64,000 bases of DNA from contig NC_091013.1 in NCBI RefSeq assembly GCF_041296385.1, positions 10,616,001-10,680,000 on the forward strand. Direction: 5' to 3'. The notes beneath the pieces are model-generated. The model was not told the DNA's origin. It saw nothing but the letters and a program-made list of their open reading frames with translations, and did not search any database. This document shows, one piece after another, positions 24,994 to 38,700 of the stretch. The position numbers were made by a program, and so were the translations under genes. The DNA comes from Aphelocoma coerulescens. Taxonomy: Eukaryota; Chordata; Aves; Passeriformes; Corvidae. Position 1 is the stretch's first letter, and each line of letters starts with the position of its first letter.

Positions 24994-26861
24994 GTAAGTG
25001 CTTCAATACATGTATTTTTTAAAATTAATTACAAAGAACATATCAAAATGAAAATGGCTGGAGACAGTCTAAATTAATTCTGCGTCTTTAAAAGTGCTAC
25101 TATGGCATTCAAGTTGTTTTTTTATCATTACCTTTCTATTTTATGCAATGTATTCCAGGAGACAAATTAGATTTTGATTTGATGAAAAGGTTGCAGAATG
25201 CTTTTCAAATTATTACCGTTTCAAAGTAATTTTTCTTTTATTCCATGAAGAGGTGAGATTTTTACTTTCTACGTATGCTAATGGAGGAAATACTACAAAG
25301 GGAGACAAATTATTTAAATTAAAAGATAATAATGTTATAAGTCAAGTATCTCTAAATTGGTCACAGAATGAAGTTCTGAAATTATTATTACTGATAGGGC
25401 AATAAAGTGAGACTGTTTCAAAACAAAGCTTGTCTATTCACAGAGAAAGTCATATGACAACATGGTAGGAATAATTCTGCAGTTAAACCCTAAGTCTGTG
25501 ATATATATCTCTTTGTTTCTTGCATTCATGAATATGCAACAAGATACCTGATCTCCATTTCATTTGAATTATTTCAGCAATATTTATATTAGATTATTCA
25601 CATATCTCTGTGCACCTCTTGTTCATTGCAAGGATTACAAACTCATCTTTTTTTTTCCTTGATAGATGGATTTTATTTCCCAGTGCTTTCCTTTGAAATG
25701 TAGAGATTAGGCATGGGTGAAAAAGAAACGCTTCATGGAAGCACTGTGCTCAATCTGAGTTTCTAAAGTCTCTAAGATTCTTTACTTGATATTGAACCAT
25801 TTCAGTTGCTTGAAAGTAGAATGTTACCTATACAGTTTGGAAAGCTGCTCATCATGAGTGGGAGCAGAAGGAAATCTGTCCCCCCAACCCCTGTCAGATT
25901 GCCTGCAACTCAGGGTATGATACAGCTGCAGTAATCAGTCTTGGAGTTGGATTACATGTGGGTTGTTGATCCCTCTTGTTTTTAACACGCTTTAGTGGGT
26001 AACACACAAGGAATCTTAAATTGGAGAATTCTGTACCTTCTACAAGTGACTCTCTAGGACAGCAAAGCAAAAAATTCTTTTTTTTCAGAGAACTACATAA
26101 TTACTCCATAGAGAGAGAATCCAGAAATTTCAGTACCAAAAGACAGTCCAGCTCCTGCCCAAATAGCATGTGTGAGTTCAAGAAAAGGAGATGTCTTGCT
26201 CATGACATGTTGAATCTTACTAAAAAGGAACTATTGTTTGGTTTTAGTCCCTTAGGACTGCTGTGGTTCTGTGGCAATAATTTCAGTTTTCTAAAAAGGG
26301 CCAAATGCCACTACTATATTTTTAAACTAGTAGTACAAAAGTATTCTTGCTTTGCATGATTTTGTTCCAAGGCATTCTATAGGAATTCATGTAATTACAT
26401 GGAGGGAATGAAGGAGATGGGTAATAATTTTTTGCTGTGCTAAACTTGCTGTGACAGTTTTCTGTGTGAACAGGTTATGTCAGGTTCCAGAGGGAAAGAG
26501 TGTTGGCAAGTTGTGTATCTGCTGTAACAAAAGAAATTGTAATAATGGAACAAGAGCCAGAACATGGAGTAGTAAAGCAGTATATATTCTTATATTACCT
26601 CACCTCTATCTGAAGAATTGTAAAATTACTCACCTTAATGCAAGATGTAGTCTCTGACTGCTAACATTTCTGAGACTCAGCAGATGGAACTATACATGCA
26701 GAAAATGAAAGCACTGGTGTTCCATAAAGGATTAAGCAGGAAGTAAGACAGATTTCCGTTCTATTGTCAAGAGCACTAAAATTTGAACCTGTGCTTATAA
26801 CATTAATTCATAATTTTTCTTTATTTGAGTTTACTGTGATCACATTATTATACATATATTG

Positions 26862-27234
26862 ACATAGAACTGTAGAGTTCAAAAGGGACCTGGGGAGACA
26901 TCTATTCCTTTTGCTAAAGCACAGTCGATTAGTGCAGGTTGCTCAGGGTCATGTCCAGTCAGGTTTTTAATATCTCCAAGGATGGAGACTCTACAACCTC
27001 TCTGGGCAACTTTTTCCAGAGTTGAGCAACTCTGACAGTAAAAAAAAAAAAGGTTTCTTCTTCTATTCAAATAGAATTTCTGGTATTTCGGTTTTTGCAT
27101 GTGCTTCTCATTCTGTCACTGGGCTTCATTGAAGACAGTCTGGATCTGTCTTCTTTACTCCTCCAATTAGATATTTAAACACATGGGTATGATCCCCTGA
27201 GCCATTTCATCTCCAGGCTAAGACAGCAGTTTTC
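26862..27234 (-). mobile_element. CR1 LINE fragment, minus strand
   Basis: About 370 bp of degraded CR1 3' sequence in reverse orientation. Recognisable blocks are ATCTCCAAGGATGGAGACTC with ACAACCTCTCTGGGCAAC, and the more upstream element part ending CATCTCCAGGCTAAGACAGCAG. An A-run interrupts it near 27040. Divergence suggests an older insertion. Confidence 0.8.
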
Positions 27235-30200
27235 CACAAAGATAGGAAAATATATCTGCTACTAAGGTGTTTTTGTATTTCACTTAAAAGAATGGGAGAA
27301 GAGGAGGGAAGAAATTGGATGTCATGGGTCTGGTCATTCTGTGCTATAAGTTCTGCAGTTATTTTAACCCCTTATGTTACAGATATTTTTATGGCCTTAT
27401 TTACTCTGTGCTGCTGACTCTCATGAACCATAGGGACTCAAACTGGCTATGGCAGAGCTAGCTTTAACCAAAAGCCTCCCAAAAGCTAAACAATATCATT
27501 AAAGGTCATTTGAAAAGAAAGATGCACAAAATTATTTTGGAAGGATTTTGTGAAGCAATGGCAGTATCTCCTGCTGATAATTATTCACTTCCTGATCCTA
27601 TAGAGACATGCAGGGACATCAGGATTGAATAATGTTGACGTGTATTTGAGACCAGAGAATGAAGACATAACTGGCTCATCTCTACAGCCCTGGCAGGTGT
27701 CATTTGGTCTGGTCTGGCTACAAGAACTCAGACAGAGAGTCTTAATAAATTCCATCTGGTAGCTATTACAGAGGTAAAACACCCTGGTTATAATTATTTC
27801 TAGGTCTGCATATTATAGTTTCTTCAGCAGAAGAAGCATTACAAAATAGTCCTTAATATTCCATGAGTCCAGTGTGCCCTCAGGCATAGGGAACAATAAT
27901 TACTTCTCCAGCTCAAAAAGTGTACTTAGCTGAAGGGTATGCCTAAAACCTTAGCAAAGATTGACTTCCAAGATAAGATGAATCAGGAAGAAAATCATAC
28001 TTGCTATCTGTACTTGACAGGATAATGTGAAATGGTGTGAATGTCTCTATCCAAATACCTTGATGCATTGCTTAGCCAGCAGTTTGAAAACATTTTCAAC
28101 AGAGAGAAATGCAGTTCTGGAATGTGCTTTTCCAGGAGGGAGAGGTTTTAATAGCATCATTAGCATTTATATTACTTCTTTTTCTTCTTTTATACTGAGG
28201 TGCTATCACTGTATTTACTTAATAAGTAGGTAAAGGTATACATTGCGTTGTAAACTCCTCTGAATGCATAGTGGGGTGGGAGGCCTTCCTGACTTGTTCT
28301 GGAGGAAGATATTTTCTATAATTTGTCTTCATTCCAGTAAGATGCCAGGGGAAAATTTTGGTCGCTTTTATTTAGAGCTATCTTGAAAGTACAATTTCTT
28401 TAAAAGGATGTGTATTTATTTTATTTATTTTATTATTGAGTTATGCTGTACTTGAAGTTAGTGAAATTTTAAAACTACAAATGAATTTAGCTGAAAGTAC
28501 TTGGTCAACTAATTTTACATTTTACATATTCACCTAATAAAACTCTGAGTGATATATTATCTTAATACTCTTGCAGTTTAACTTATTCAGTAAACAGTAC
28601 TTTGTGTACAAGCAATTTCATTTTTTCTCCTGACTGCTTACACAAGTTTTTGCCCCTTTTTTGTCTTTTTTTTTTTTTTGTATCAAATGCCTAACCAAGT
28701 GAAACAGAGAAACATGTGACTCTGAAATGAAGACAAAAGTTGACTGAGAATTATTATCAATTACAATGGTGAAAATTCTTCTGAAATTAAGTAGAATTTG
28801 TCCCTTTAAACTTTAAAAGTTTAATCTTAAAGTATCAATCTTATTTTGTAGAGTCATTTGTAGCAGGTCTGAAAAAAAGATAAAGATAAAAAAGGATTGG
28901 TTGTGTTTAACAGTTTGTAGCAGGGTTGCATTTGACAGAAAGGCTTTATATGCACTGTTAGGTGTTGTACACTTACTACAAATAAGTAATTTGAGGAGAG
29001 CTAATACTGCATCACCAGAGCTCATAGCACTCTCCATCAGCTTTAGGTGTCTTTCTTCAAATGCCTACAATCAATGCTCTCCTGTGCTTTCAGTATAACT
29101 TGCTTTAGGAGTAGGAGTCAGACACTGCAGACACAGAGCCAAGGACTGGGCTTCCCTGTTCAGGGGAAGAAGGCTTTTCAGGATTTAGAATGGATGAGGA
29201 AGAGTGGGAGAGGAGTGAGGTATCATGCTGAATCCATTAGATGTGAGTTGTGAGGACTGTGAGCTGCAGTAAGTTCACCAGCGGCAATGGTGGTGAAGAG
29301 ATCTCATCACTTATTAGCCCATATATTCAGCTGGGGTGTGGGAAAAAGATTCACAGCAGTCAGTCACCTCCAGAGTCTGTAATATCTTGAGTCTTGTGGT
29401 TTGAATTAAAGCAGTGATATTTGTGAATCTGGGGAAAGTAGTGACAACAGAATTTCATTTGCTTATCCTTGGTATTTTAGTTGCAGGAATATAGTATGTC
29501 TCCTTCTGTTTGAGAAGTTTAGTTTGTTTTCTATTTCTCTGTGGAGCAAATCCCCACCTGGACTAGGCATGCTGCTTTGTTCTAGGCTTTTAAGATCACA
29601 TACATCAGTTCTTGAAAAATATCAGTTACTCAGCACTGCTGTGGCTTAATGCAGCTGGAATTCATATTCACTGCTTGCAATCAAAACAAGTACTGGTGCT
29701 ATTAAAAATATACTGTTCATGAGTCTGTAGGTTTTTGAGGAAATTTAGCACTAACAAAAACATGTATGTGAAAATAAATATCTTGATGAAAACTTAAAGT
29801 TTGAAGCTAAAATCCACTTACCTCAGAGGCTGAAAGTGCTTCTGTAGTGCTAGTATGCATCTGGAATTTTCTTTCATTTTCATAATAAATGCATAGTTGA
29901 GTTATTTATTATTCCATACTGGTTACATCTAAGATAGAGAGACATACAGATGGACATGGCAGTGTCCTGCATTATGAAGACTGGCCTGTTAAATGTCTGG
30001 TATGATATTTGGTTTAACATTTTCAGTGAGGATGAAGGATTCTTTGTTTAGGAAACTATAACCATTGAAATATATTCATTTCCATGGACTTCAGGGCTGG
30101 ATTGTGTACTGTTCCACTGCCTCTTTAAAACTAACAAACCATTTGTATTTAGGAGATAATCAGGAGACAACGACAAAAATGTAAGGAACAAAATGACAAC

Positions 30201-33200
30201 AACTAGCTTTGGGCAAAAAATGCAGAATAGATACTTTTTTTTTTTTTGTTGTATTTCATAGCTAATGTGCTCTGAAGCAGTCATTGTTTATATATTATGC
30301 TCACTGTTTGAGTGAACACATATGCTGTAGTTCAGCACTTTTTCTCAGAATTTCCAAAAGCTAGTCTTAAAAATCTTTGTGCACTTTGTGCATATGTGTA
30401 TTCAAAAGGGCATATTAAAAACAAACGTACAAATCAGATATTTGAGTGTCTGTGTTGCTTAAAGCAGTTGGCATAGTATAATTGAGACCAAGAATACTCA
30501 AAATAATTCCTTGGGAGGGACTGAACAATCCATGGATATGTGCATCTACAGTGTTTTCAATACTAATGGACATGTGTTGATATTTAAACTTAGATTGCAC
30601 ATAGTCTTCACTATTTAGAGGAACTTCATTGTCAACTATGAAAATGATTTTATGAGGGATGTGGTAGGTACTTAATTTTATGGAATCATTCCCCAGAGAG
30701 TTGAACATGCAACTGTTGGTTGTTGTAGTAGTTCTCCACTGAATTAGAAGGCAATGCTACTGCCAGCAGTCCATTTTGGTTCACTTTGGTTTTAGGACAC
30801 CAGTAAAGAAGACCACTATCATGAGTTGTAGTAGAGTGAAGTACTACTTCAATAATGATCATGTGTCTAGAACCATATAGTTTCTGATAATTGTGCAGGT
30901 TGACTCTAAAGGAAATCAAAGGAAATGTCTATTTTTAATATTAACTATAATTTGGTTTAACACTATGAAAATTTTTACAAAAATAAAATGCAAGACAGAA
31001 ATTGAATAGGTAAAAATGCAGTGGGGAAGTATCACAGAGAATACCTTGAGCTCTTAAATCATTAGAGATCAGTAACAGTAGACTCCTCCTTCAGTCAGCT
31101 GGCCTAAAAAAGATTGCTCACACTTGTATAAAGTGGATTAGTAAAGGAACAGATTACTGTCTTTACCTTTTCTTTTGGATGAAGGAATAAATAATGGTTT
31201 ATATTTATAATTTTAGTAGACTTGGGTTTGAGTCATTTTACTTTACAGACTTATGTAGTAAAGAGGTTCAGAGATGCCAGCCTGAGATGACCCTATTATG
31301 TGTAAATTGCCATATATATGTTTTCCCCTTTGTATTCAGGAAAGAAGTGTCTAATCATTCCATCTGATTTCCAGTAAGAGGCTTTTTTACTTCTCACATA
31401 TGTGACACATCCAGCAAATAACAATATGGCACAAAACTGAATCTGTTACAACTTGATTGGAGATTTTTCAAGGTCAGGACCCAGTTTCACAAGCAGTTCT
31501 ATTTTTCAATACAGCTGACATCAGACACAAGCTTAAGACAAACTTGTCTCATAAAGCTTTCAGATTCAATTTTCTCTCTGCATATAGCTTCAGGAATCTC
31601 TGGAGGTCATTCACAGCATGTGCTGTAACACCAACAGGGAGAAGTAATGAAAAGCATCTATATAAAAAGCTGACACTATGCCTTCCAAGCTGTATGAATA
31701 AAACCATGATAAGCAAGTTTAGAAACACAAATCTCTGTTATTCTCAGAATTTCTGTTTTGATCTTTATAACATATATTGATTTGAGGATTTGCTTCTGGA
31801 TTTTCTGACAGGTGAATAATATGTGCAAAATATACTTAAGCCATAAAAGCCTAATTTGAATAAAACCAAAATCTGTGTACAAATTACATCTTTATATTTA
31901 ACATCCTATTTCAGGGGTCTTGCAGTAGGTTCCTCTTTGAAAGATCTGTAATAAACAGGTGTGACAGTGCAGTTTATAAAAGGAATGTGAACTTGTTTTG
32001 TTCAGGGCTCAGCTGATTAAACATAACTCACTCAGGATTACAAAGAATTTTTTTTGTACTCATACCTATGATGAAACATAAATCAGAATGTCAAAACAGG
32101 AGTTGGCTGCTTTGCTGTTATTAAAGACAATATGGAACCAAGGTCTACTTTTTCTATTCTGTAACAAGTTGTTGAAGCACAGTTGTCAATATTTATGATG
32201 TAAATAAGATTAATGCTATCGTTAGTCTTTCAAAGGACCACATTCACCTGTTCCATTTTTAAAATACAATCTGGTATTTTCTTCTGAGGAGAAAGCTTTG
32301 CAGCTTGTTTTCTTTCATTTAATGTCTTGATCAATAGTCAGTAGCAGAAGGATATGCCAGATTTATTTTGGTTAAATCCCATGAAATGACAGCATACCGT
32401 AGAATTCCTCAGACTGTTATTGAAAAACCTATATCAGATGAGAGCACAGAGCTAAGTTACAGTTATGGTTGGACTTTTTTATATGGTTCCCATAATCTTG
32501 GTAATAGAATCCAGTATTGGCAATTTTCAAAAAATGTGGCAACTGTCATTTTAAAAAACAGATAGAATCAAGAATTTAGATTAGTTTATTCTGGAAGATA
32601 TGGAAAAAGGGAGGAGAGTTCCTAGCAAAAAAGTGTCCATAATAAAATGGTAGTTTATGCCCTTTTTCAGTTTTTCTGCCTAAGTTTCTAGCTTTCCATC
32701 TTTAAATCACTTTCTTTTTTTAATAGTGTTTTAAACCTACTCTCTCTCTCCCCCCTTTCTTTTTGTTACAATAACCCAAATTACTGTGGCATTTGACTAT
32801 CCAGATAGCATCAGCCTGCAAATAGCAGTAATCTCTCTATTCTTTTTGTATAGTAATTAGGCCTATTGACAATTACATTGCATGAAAATCTCTTTAATTT
32901 GCTAGAATAGTAGAAAGTGATAGGCTATTGTGCACACAATCCTCTTGACCTGTCTGTTCTTTGTTGACTCATCCCTTTAAAAGAGCAAAGCAAGCCAGCT
33001 TTTCCTTGTGAAGGGAGCAGTGCTCAGGAATATCCTGGTCATGCCCTACCTGAGTCTTTGACGTCCTTCCTAATATTTCTGTTGTGAATGGGGCTGCCAC
33101 AGAGTTAGGTCTGCCCTACAGAGAAACAGCCAGCCAAAGAGCATGAGCAGAGTGGAGGCTACAGGGAATGAGGAATAAAGCTCACAATTGCTCCTAAGGT

Positions 33201-34889
33201 TTCTGCTCTAGTCAGAGGGCATGAGACAATGACAGAAAGACTTGCTCCTTAAACTGTAGAAGGCTAAAATGAGGAAAAAATGGTTTATATGAAGTTTGTC
33301 ACTGAAATATCTGACTGCTGTCTTTATATCCATGGGGAGTAGCAGGGGACATGAAGTGGTGGAGATAGGCAAGAAGAGATTTGCATTACTGATATTTTCT
33401 TTAACAGTAGATTGGTGGTCAGACCACACTTAAGTTCCCAAATGCAATTCTTCTTAGAGTGAAACTAAAATAGAGGTTAGTTTGACCTGAAAAGTAAGCA
33501 TTATAGGAGAAAACTTGACAAGTGTTTCACAAAGTAGTACCAAGCAAGCTATTTTAATATTTCTCACGAAAGAACAGAAGGTACTTGTAGTGATTTCAGG
33601 AATTCCTTTGTCAAAATGAAGTGACAGTGGTAGTATTGCCTTTGAACAGCTGGTTTTAATCCTACAAAACTTTTCACTTGAAGAATAAAGGTAGACTTGG
33701 ACATTTTTATATAAATTCTGTAATGCTGTTAAATTAGCTAATAACTGAGCTCTGAATATTTCACAGTTTCGTCAAAACTGTTATGATATTTATTTTTTTT
33801 AATGACAAGGTACCTAGAATTCAACGGGTTCTTAGTTATTTTGTATCTGTGTACAATTTTTACACCCTTTATTCAGAGTTCCCCTTGGCTAAGACAGCAA
33901 TTTATGCCTGTTAAATCAATGTGTAGATCTTACAAAAATTAGAAGAGGTGATTTTTATGAGACTGTAAAAGTTGGAGCTGCTGGCAGTGTGGTTTCTTTC
34001 TTATATCAAAGAATTAGCTGCCAAAATTCAGTTACATGCCAATAGCAGTACACTGGAATTGTAGATTGTTGTCATATAGATTGTCATCCAATTGAAAGCT
34101 GCATAAATCAAGGAACTTGTTACTTTTACTGACAAAAGGAATAGTGAGAGGTGCTTGCATCATTTGTGACAGATGTAGTCACAACGTTTTTTATAAGGCA
34201 AGTATGTGACAGAATTTGATTTTACAGCACCACAACTGCTGTAGCACAAAACATTCATTTTCATGAAACCCTTTTGTAACAACTGCTCACTGAAAAAGAC
34301 GCTTATCCTTTGGAAAAAAATAAATGCCTTGTGTAGGGGTATAAATTATACTGCTTTTTAAAAATGTATATGGAAGGTTCTTGGGCTACCTTTCTTTAGT
34401 TTCTGTCTGTTTTACTCTCACACTCACTAAAAGTGATCCATTCATACCACAGCCTTTTGCTTTCCAATTTTTAGTGGCCCCCATCAATCATGCTGAACTC
34501 TGCCTAAGGAAAGGCTCTTGGAGGATGCCATGGCAATGTTATATTACTAAAAGGAGACTGAACTTTAGAGCAGTTTCTCTTTCAGAAAGGTTTGAATGGA
34601 ACAATAGGTCCAAGCATATTAATGCTACCTCTGTTTACAGATATATATTACAATCTTCAGTTGGTTTTGTACTACTTGTCCCTGGTCGAGTCACAGTCTA
34701 ATTAGGATCAAATGCTGAGGATTTAAGTTTTTTTCCACTACATGTAGAGCAGTCAATTGAATTGTGTATGTACACTGTGCCAGGATTAGTCCCATGTATT
34801 ATCTTCAGTCTTAGCTGCTTCCTTCCCAAAGCATTCTCTGTCATTACAGTATTTCCAATTTGGTTTTTAGAGAGTATTTGAAACTGAGA

Positions 34890-35724
34890 ACATAGATGTA
34901 CAGGACTGTGGAAAGACTGAGGATGGCAGGGACTTCTGGAGGTAATGTGGTCCAACCCCCTATTCAGGCAGGAGAACATAGAGGAGGCTGCCCAGGATCC
35001 TGTTCCTGTGGCTTTTGAGTATTTCTGAGAGTAGAGATTCCACAAACTCTCTGGTTCAACCTGTTTCAGGACTCCCTCAAAGAGCATTTCCTGATATTCA
35101 GGGGGAACCTCCTGTGTTTCAGTTGTGCCCATTTTATTGTCACAGAGCACCACTGGAAAGAGCCTGGATCCACCTTCTTTGCACTCTCCCTTCAGATATT
35201 TATACACGTTCAAGTGGTTCCCCCTGAGTCTTCTCTTTCCTAGGCTGAACAGTTCATGCTCCCTCAAGTTTTCTTCGTGTGACAGACATTTCAGTCCCTT
35301 AATCATCATTGTGGCCATTTACTGGTCTCTAGTATCTCTATAGCTGTCTTGTGCTAGGGATCTGAGAACTGGATACAGTATTCCAGGTGCTGACCAGAGG
35401 GGAAGGATCAGCTCTGTCTAGCTGTTGGCAATGGTCCTCCTAATGCAGCCCGTGATGCTGATATCTCCATCACTTTCCCGGGGTTTGAGGTGAGTTTTCA
35501 TTCCCTGGGTCCTCCACATTATCCTTCTTGAAGTGACATTTGTTTTCCTCCAGTCTTCAGACACTTCTTCTATTTGCCATGATCTATCAAAGTTTGTAAA
35601 AAGAATCCTCACGATGATTGCTGCCAGCTCCCACAGCACTCACAGCTGCATCCCATCAGAGCCCATGGACTTTTTCATACATGTCCTGTTTGCTGAAGTA
35701 TTCTCCAACCTGATTCTCTTCTAA
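34890..35724 (-). mobile_element. CR1 LINE copy with reverse transcriptase mostly deleted, minus strand
   Basis: On the - strand, 35700-35500 reads as the start of the CR1 reverse transcriptase domain (FDRSWQIEEVSEDWRKTNVT). This passes, near 35440-35480, into the C-terminal part (GCIRRTIANS) and then the tail (FSLGKRRLRGNHLNVYKYLK near 35180-35260). The bulk of the catalytic domain is therefore missing. A 206-codon open frame at 34698-35318 is a relic of this tail plus flanking sequence, not a gene. Confidence 0.85.
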
Positions 35725-38700
35725 AAAGGGCCGTTTTTTAAAAACTCTAACTTCTGTACATGGAAATTACCTTGACGTACTTATTATGATCAAAGGAACT
35801 GTTTACATTCCATTTCTAGGTATCTTGCATACATAGAAAATATTTGCAGAAGCTCTTTGCAGCAACAGGTCACAATGTGAACTTTTTGCTATGTGGCACA
35901 AATTCAGCTTCACCCTAATGTTTATTTACATTATGATGCACACAAGCCTACTTATCACTGAATTTCTTAGTGTTTAGTAGACTCTACCTATTTTGTATGT
36001 TCTTATTCCTGTTGCAAATCATTGTTTATTATTGAAGAGTTTTTCTTTACATTGAGTGAAAGACATATCAAAACATCTTGCTGTTGTGTTTGGAGGGACT
36101 TGGAAGAATGCATTGTACAATAAATGGCTTAGTCACACTGCTGCATATAAAAAGGTGGACGGTAAGAAAATTCTATCAGATCTATCCTATGACAAAGGAA
36201 GAAAAGTTTGGGAAAGCTGACACTTATGTTCCTACAAAATTTAAAGTTCTGATGCTGTTTATTAATCTAGTAATAGTAACAGTAACATTTTAGAAACCAT
36301 AACTTTTGTAGTTATTTTTCAAATATAGCAGTACACATTCACTTATAAATATTTTTTTCTCCTAAGCATTTTAACCTTGAGTTTCTACTTTCTCTTGAAC
36401 CTCTAAGGGGTCTTTAGTTTCAGTCCCTCCATCCCATTGCACAGACTATTTTAGATCTAAACTTTAATTAATAATCCCATAAACTGCCAGCTTCTTTTCT
36501 TTTACCTGTAATAATTAAAATTATATATAATCCATAATGATTTGTTAGGAGTCATAAAGAGCTTCTAGAATTAAAAGGTAGTCTAGGCATTTAACTTGTA
36601 TTTTAAACTGATGACAGTAACACATAATGTGAATGTTCCCTAAGTGTTCATGAAATTAAGTATAAAACTTTTACCCATTTATAGTCTATAAAAATTATTA
36701 TGTATGAAATATACCTGATACAGGTACCAAGTCTTCTTTTTCTAGGAATTGTTTTTACTAAGTATTCAAGGCTAAGAAAATCAAACATTGGTGTTGTATT
36801 AAAATAGGAAAGACTCACTTGGAAACATGATTTTTGTCTTTAAAAGCTGACTAAAATGTTAAGAAAATGTTAGCTTTGAGATACAATGCTCTAAGGATGC
36901 ATATTTTCCACATTTAGAACTGTGGGTGGAATTTTGTTGGCAACAATTTTTGATCAACATAAAGACTTTATTCTGAGTTCAGATCACTAGAAGAAAACAT
37001 TCCTTGCTTTCAAACTTCAAAGTTGGTGGGCTTTTTTGAGGTAATAAATTTGTATTATAATATTTAATCAGAGTTCTGTTGTTCCTTTCAGAACTCCTTT
37101 ATGACCTGGAACACCTGCCAGGTAGCTGTAGCCCCTCTGCAAAAAGTGTTACTGGCAGTGAGCATTTTGCAGGGAGGGGCTGTACTGAATGGGAGAACTT
37201 AATGTACTCTTAACTTTGTTTCCTTAACATTGAAGGACAGACAGAGATGAGACCATTCATCTATCACTGGAACAAGTCTAAATAAATCAGTTTCAGAACT
37301 GTCTTTCCAGATCTCTCTCCAGGAAGTCTGCTTGGAGTTTAAGAATATGATCGTGGATGGTCTAACCCTGTAGAAAAGTGGTTGCAATGACACAGCATAA
37401 GAAAAAAAAAAAAGAAAAGTGCATTTTAGTAGCTGACAGAACTTCACCTCTGTGCTATTGTGGAGTTTAGTTGTTCCAAGTCAAGTTCACAAGGATAAAG
37501 TGCTCCTAAAATGAGATTTCCCATGGAAAAGCCAAACGTTCCTGGTGTGCAATGTCCGAGCCAGCGAACTGCTGGTTTTCCCACTGAGAGTACTGATTTG
37601 TCCTGCCACTAAAGAAGTTAGTGTTGCCTGTGTTATAACAAATTCACTGAGTGATGTCATCTGAGTGTATGCCACAAGATACAGGTATTCTTCCTCTGCT
37701 TGGTCAGAGTAAAATGCAGCTGAGTTTCTTTGACTAAATCAGGAATTTTAGTGGGTGTATATTACTGTTATTCATCGCATGAAGGATTTAAGGCTGGCAT
37801 CTCCCTTGCTTTGTGCTGTTAACAGTGGAACTAAAACCATTCAGTTTAGACATGCAAGCTGAATTAAAATCCACATCCGGTAGCTATGTTATTTCTTCTG
37901 TCAAAAAGCTTTGACCTAGTAGATGCAGTTATCTTACATAATTAGAACTTAAGCACCGCTAAAAGCATTCAGAAGGATGGTTCAGGAACATCCCTGTGGA
38001 TTGAGGCAGTTCTGCTTAGACTGTGGCTTGAAAGTGGGTATTTGAAGGGCTTTGAAGCTGTTGAAAGTGTTGTCGTTCTTCCTGTCTGTTCTGTTCCTGT
38101 TCAGTACCTGAATAAGGAGTTTTATTTGAGTTGTCAGTTTGACCCTCTCTTGAAACACAACACTGAAATAAGCAGAGTAAAAGAAGGGGGGGAAATTTTT
38201 TCCTTGCAATTGGTTTCATTCTGTTTTACTTGGGTTTGCATTCAATATTTGAATTTCAATTTCATTATACATTCCAATTATTTTCACTCTTCAAGTTTAA
38301 CATTACAGATTCTTTTCAAGATGCAAAATTACCAATATACACTTGATTTCGTCCAGTGTATTTCAAAGTTCAAGTTGAAAATCACACCTATTATCCTGTG
38401 CTTTAGTTTTCTCCTATTATTGTTCTATGTTGTTCCCTTTTTTGTTAAAGAGCAGAAAGTGCTAATGAGAAATCACCTTTAAAACTTAATACTTGAGTGG
38501 TTTAATGTCTTCAATTCCAATTGTCCTTTTGGTTTTGTGGTTTATCACAGATGTGAACCATTATAACCTTTAAATAAGTTGAAATATGAAGTCCTTAATT
38601 TTTTTATTATGTGTTTCAGTAGGATAGAATTTATTGCTCAGATATTTGGAAAAAAAAAAGAATTTGAATTTCAGTTCTGTATTTATAAATGAATTTTCCT

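Noticed and set aside
34698..35318. 206-codon - strand open frame
   Set aside because: Its readable part is the CR1 LINE C-terminal tail; the rest is flank read in frame. Annotated as mobile element.
38042..38482. 146-codon + strand open frame, the longest outside repeats
   Set aside because: No domain, mixed hydrophobic composition typical of AT-rich chance frames, no splice or promoter context, and it lies deep inside intron 50.
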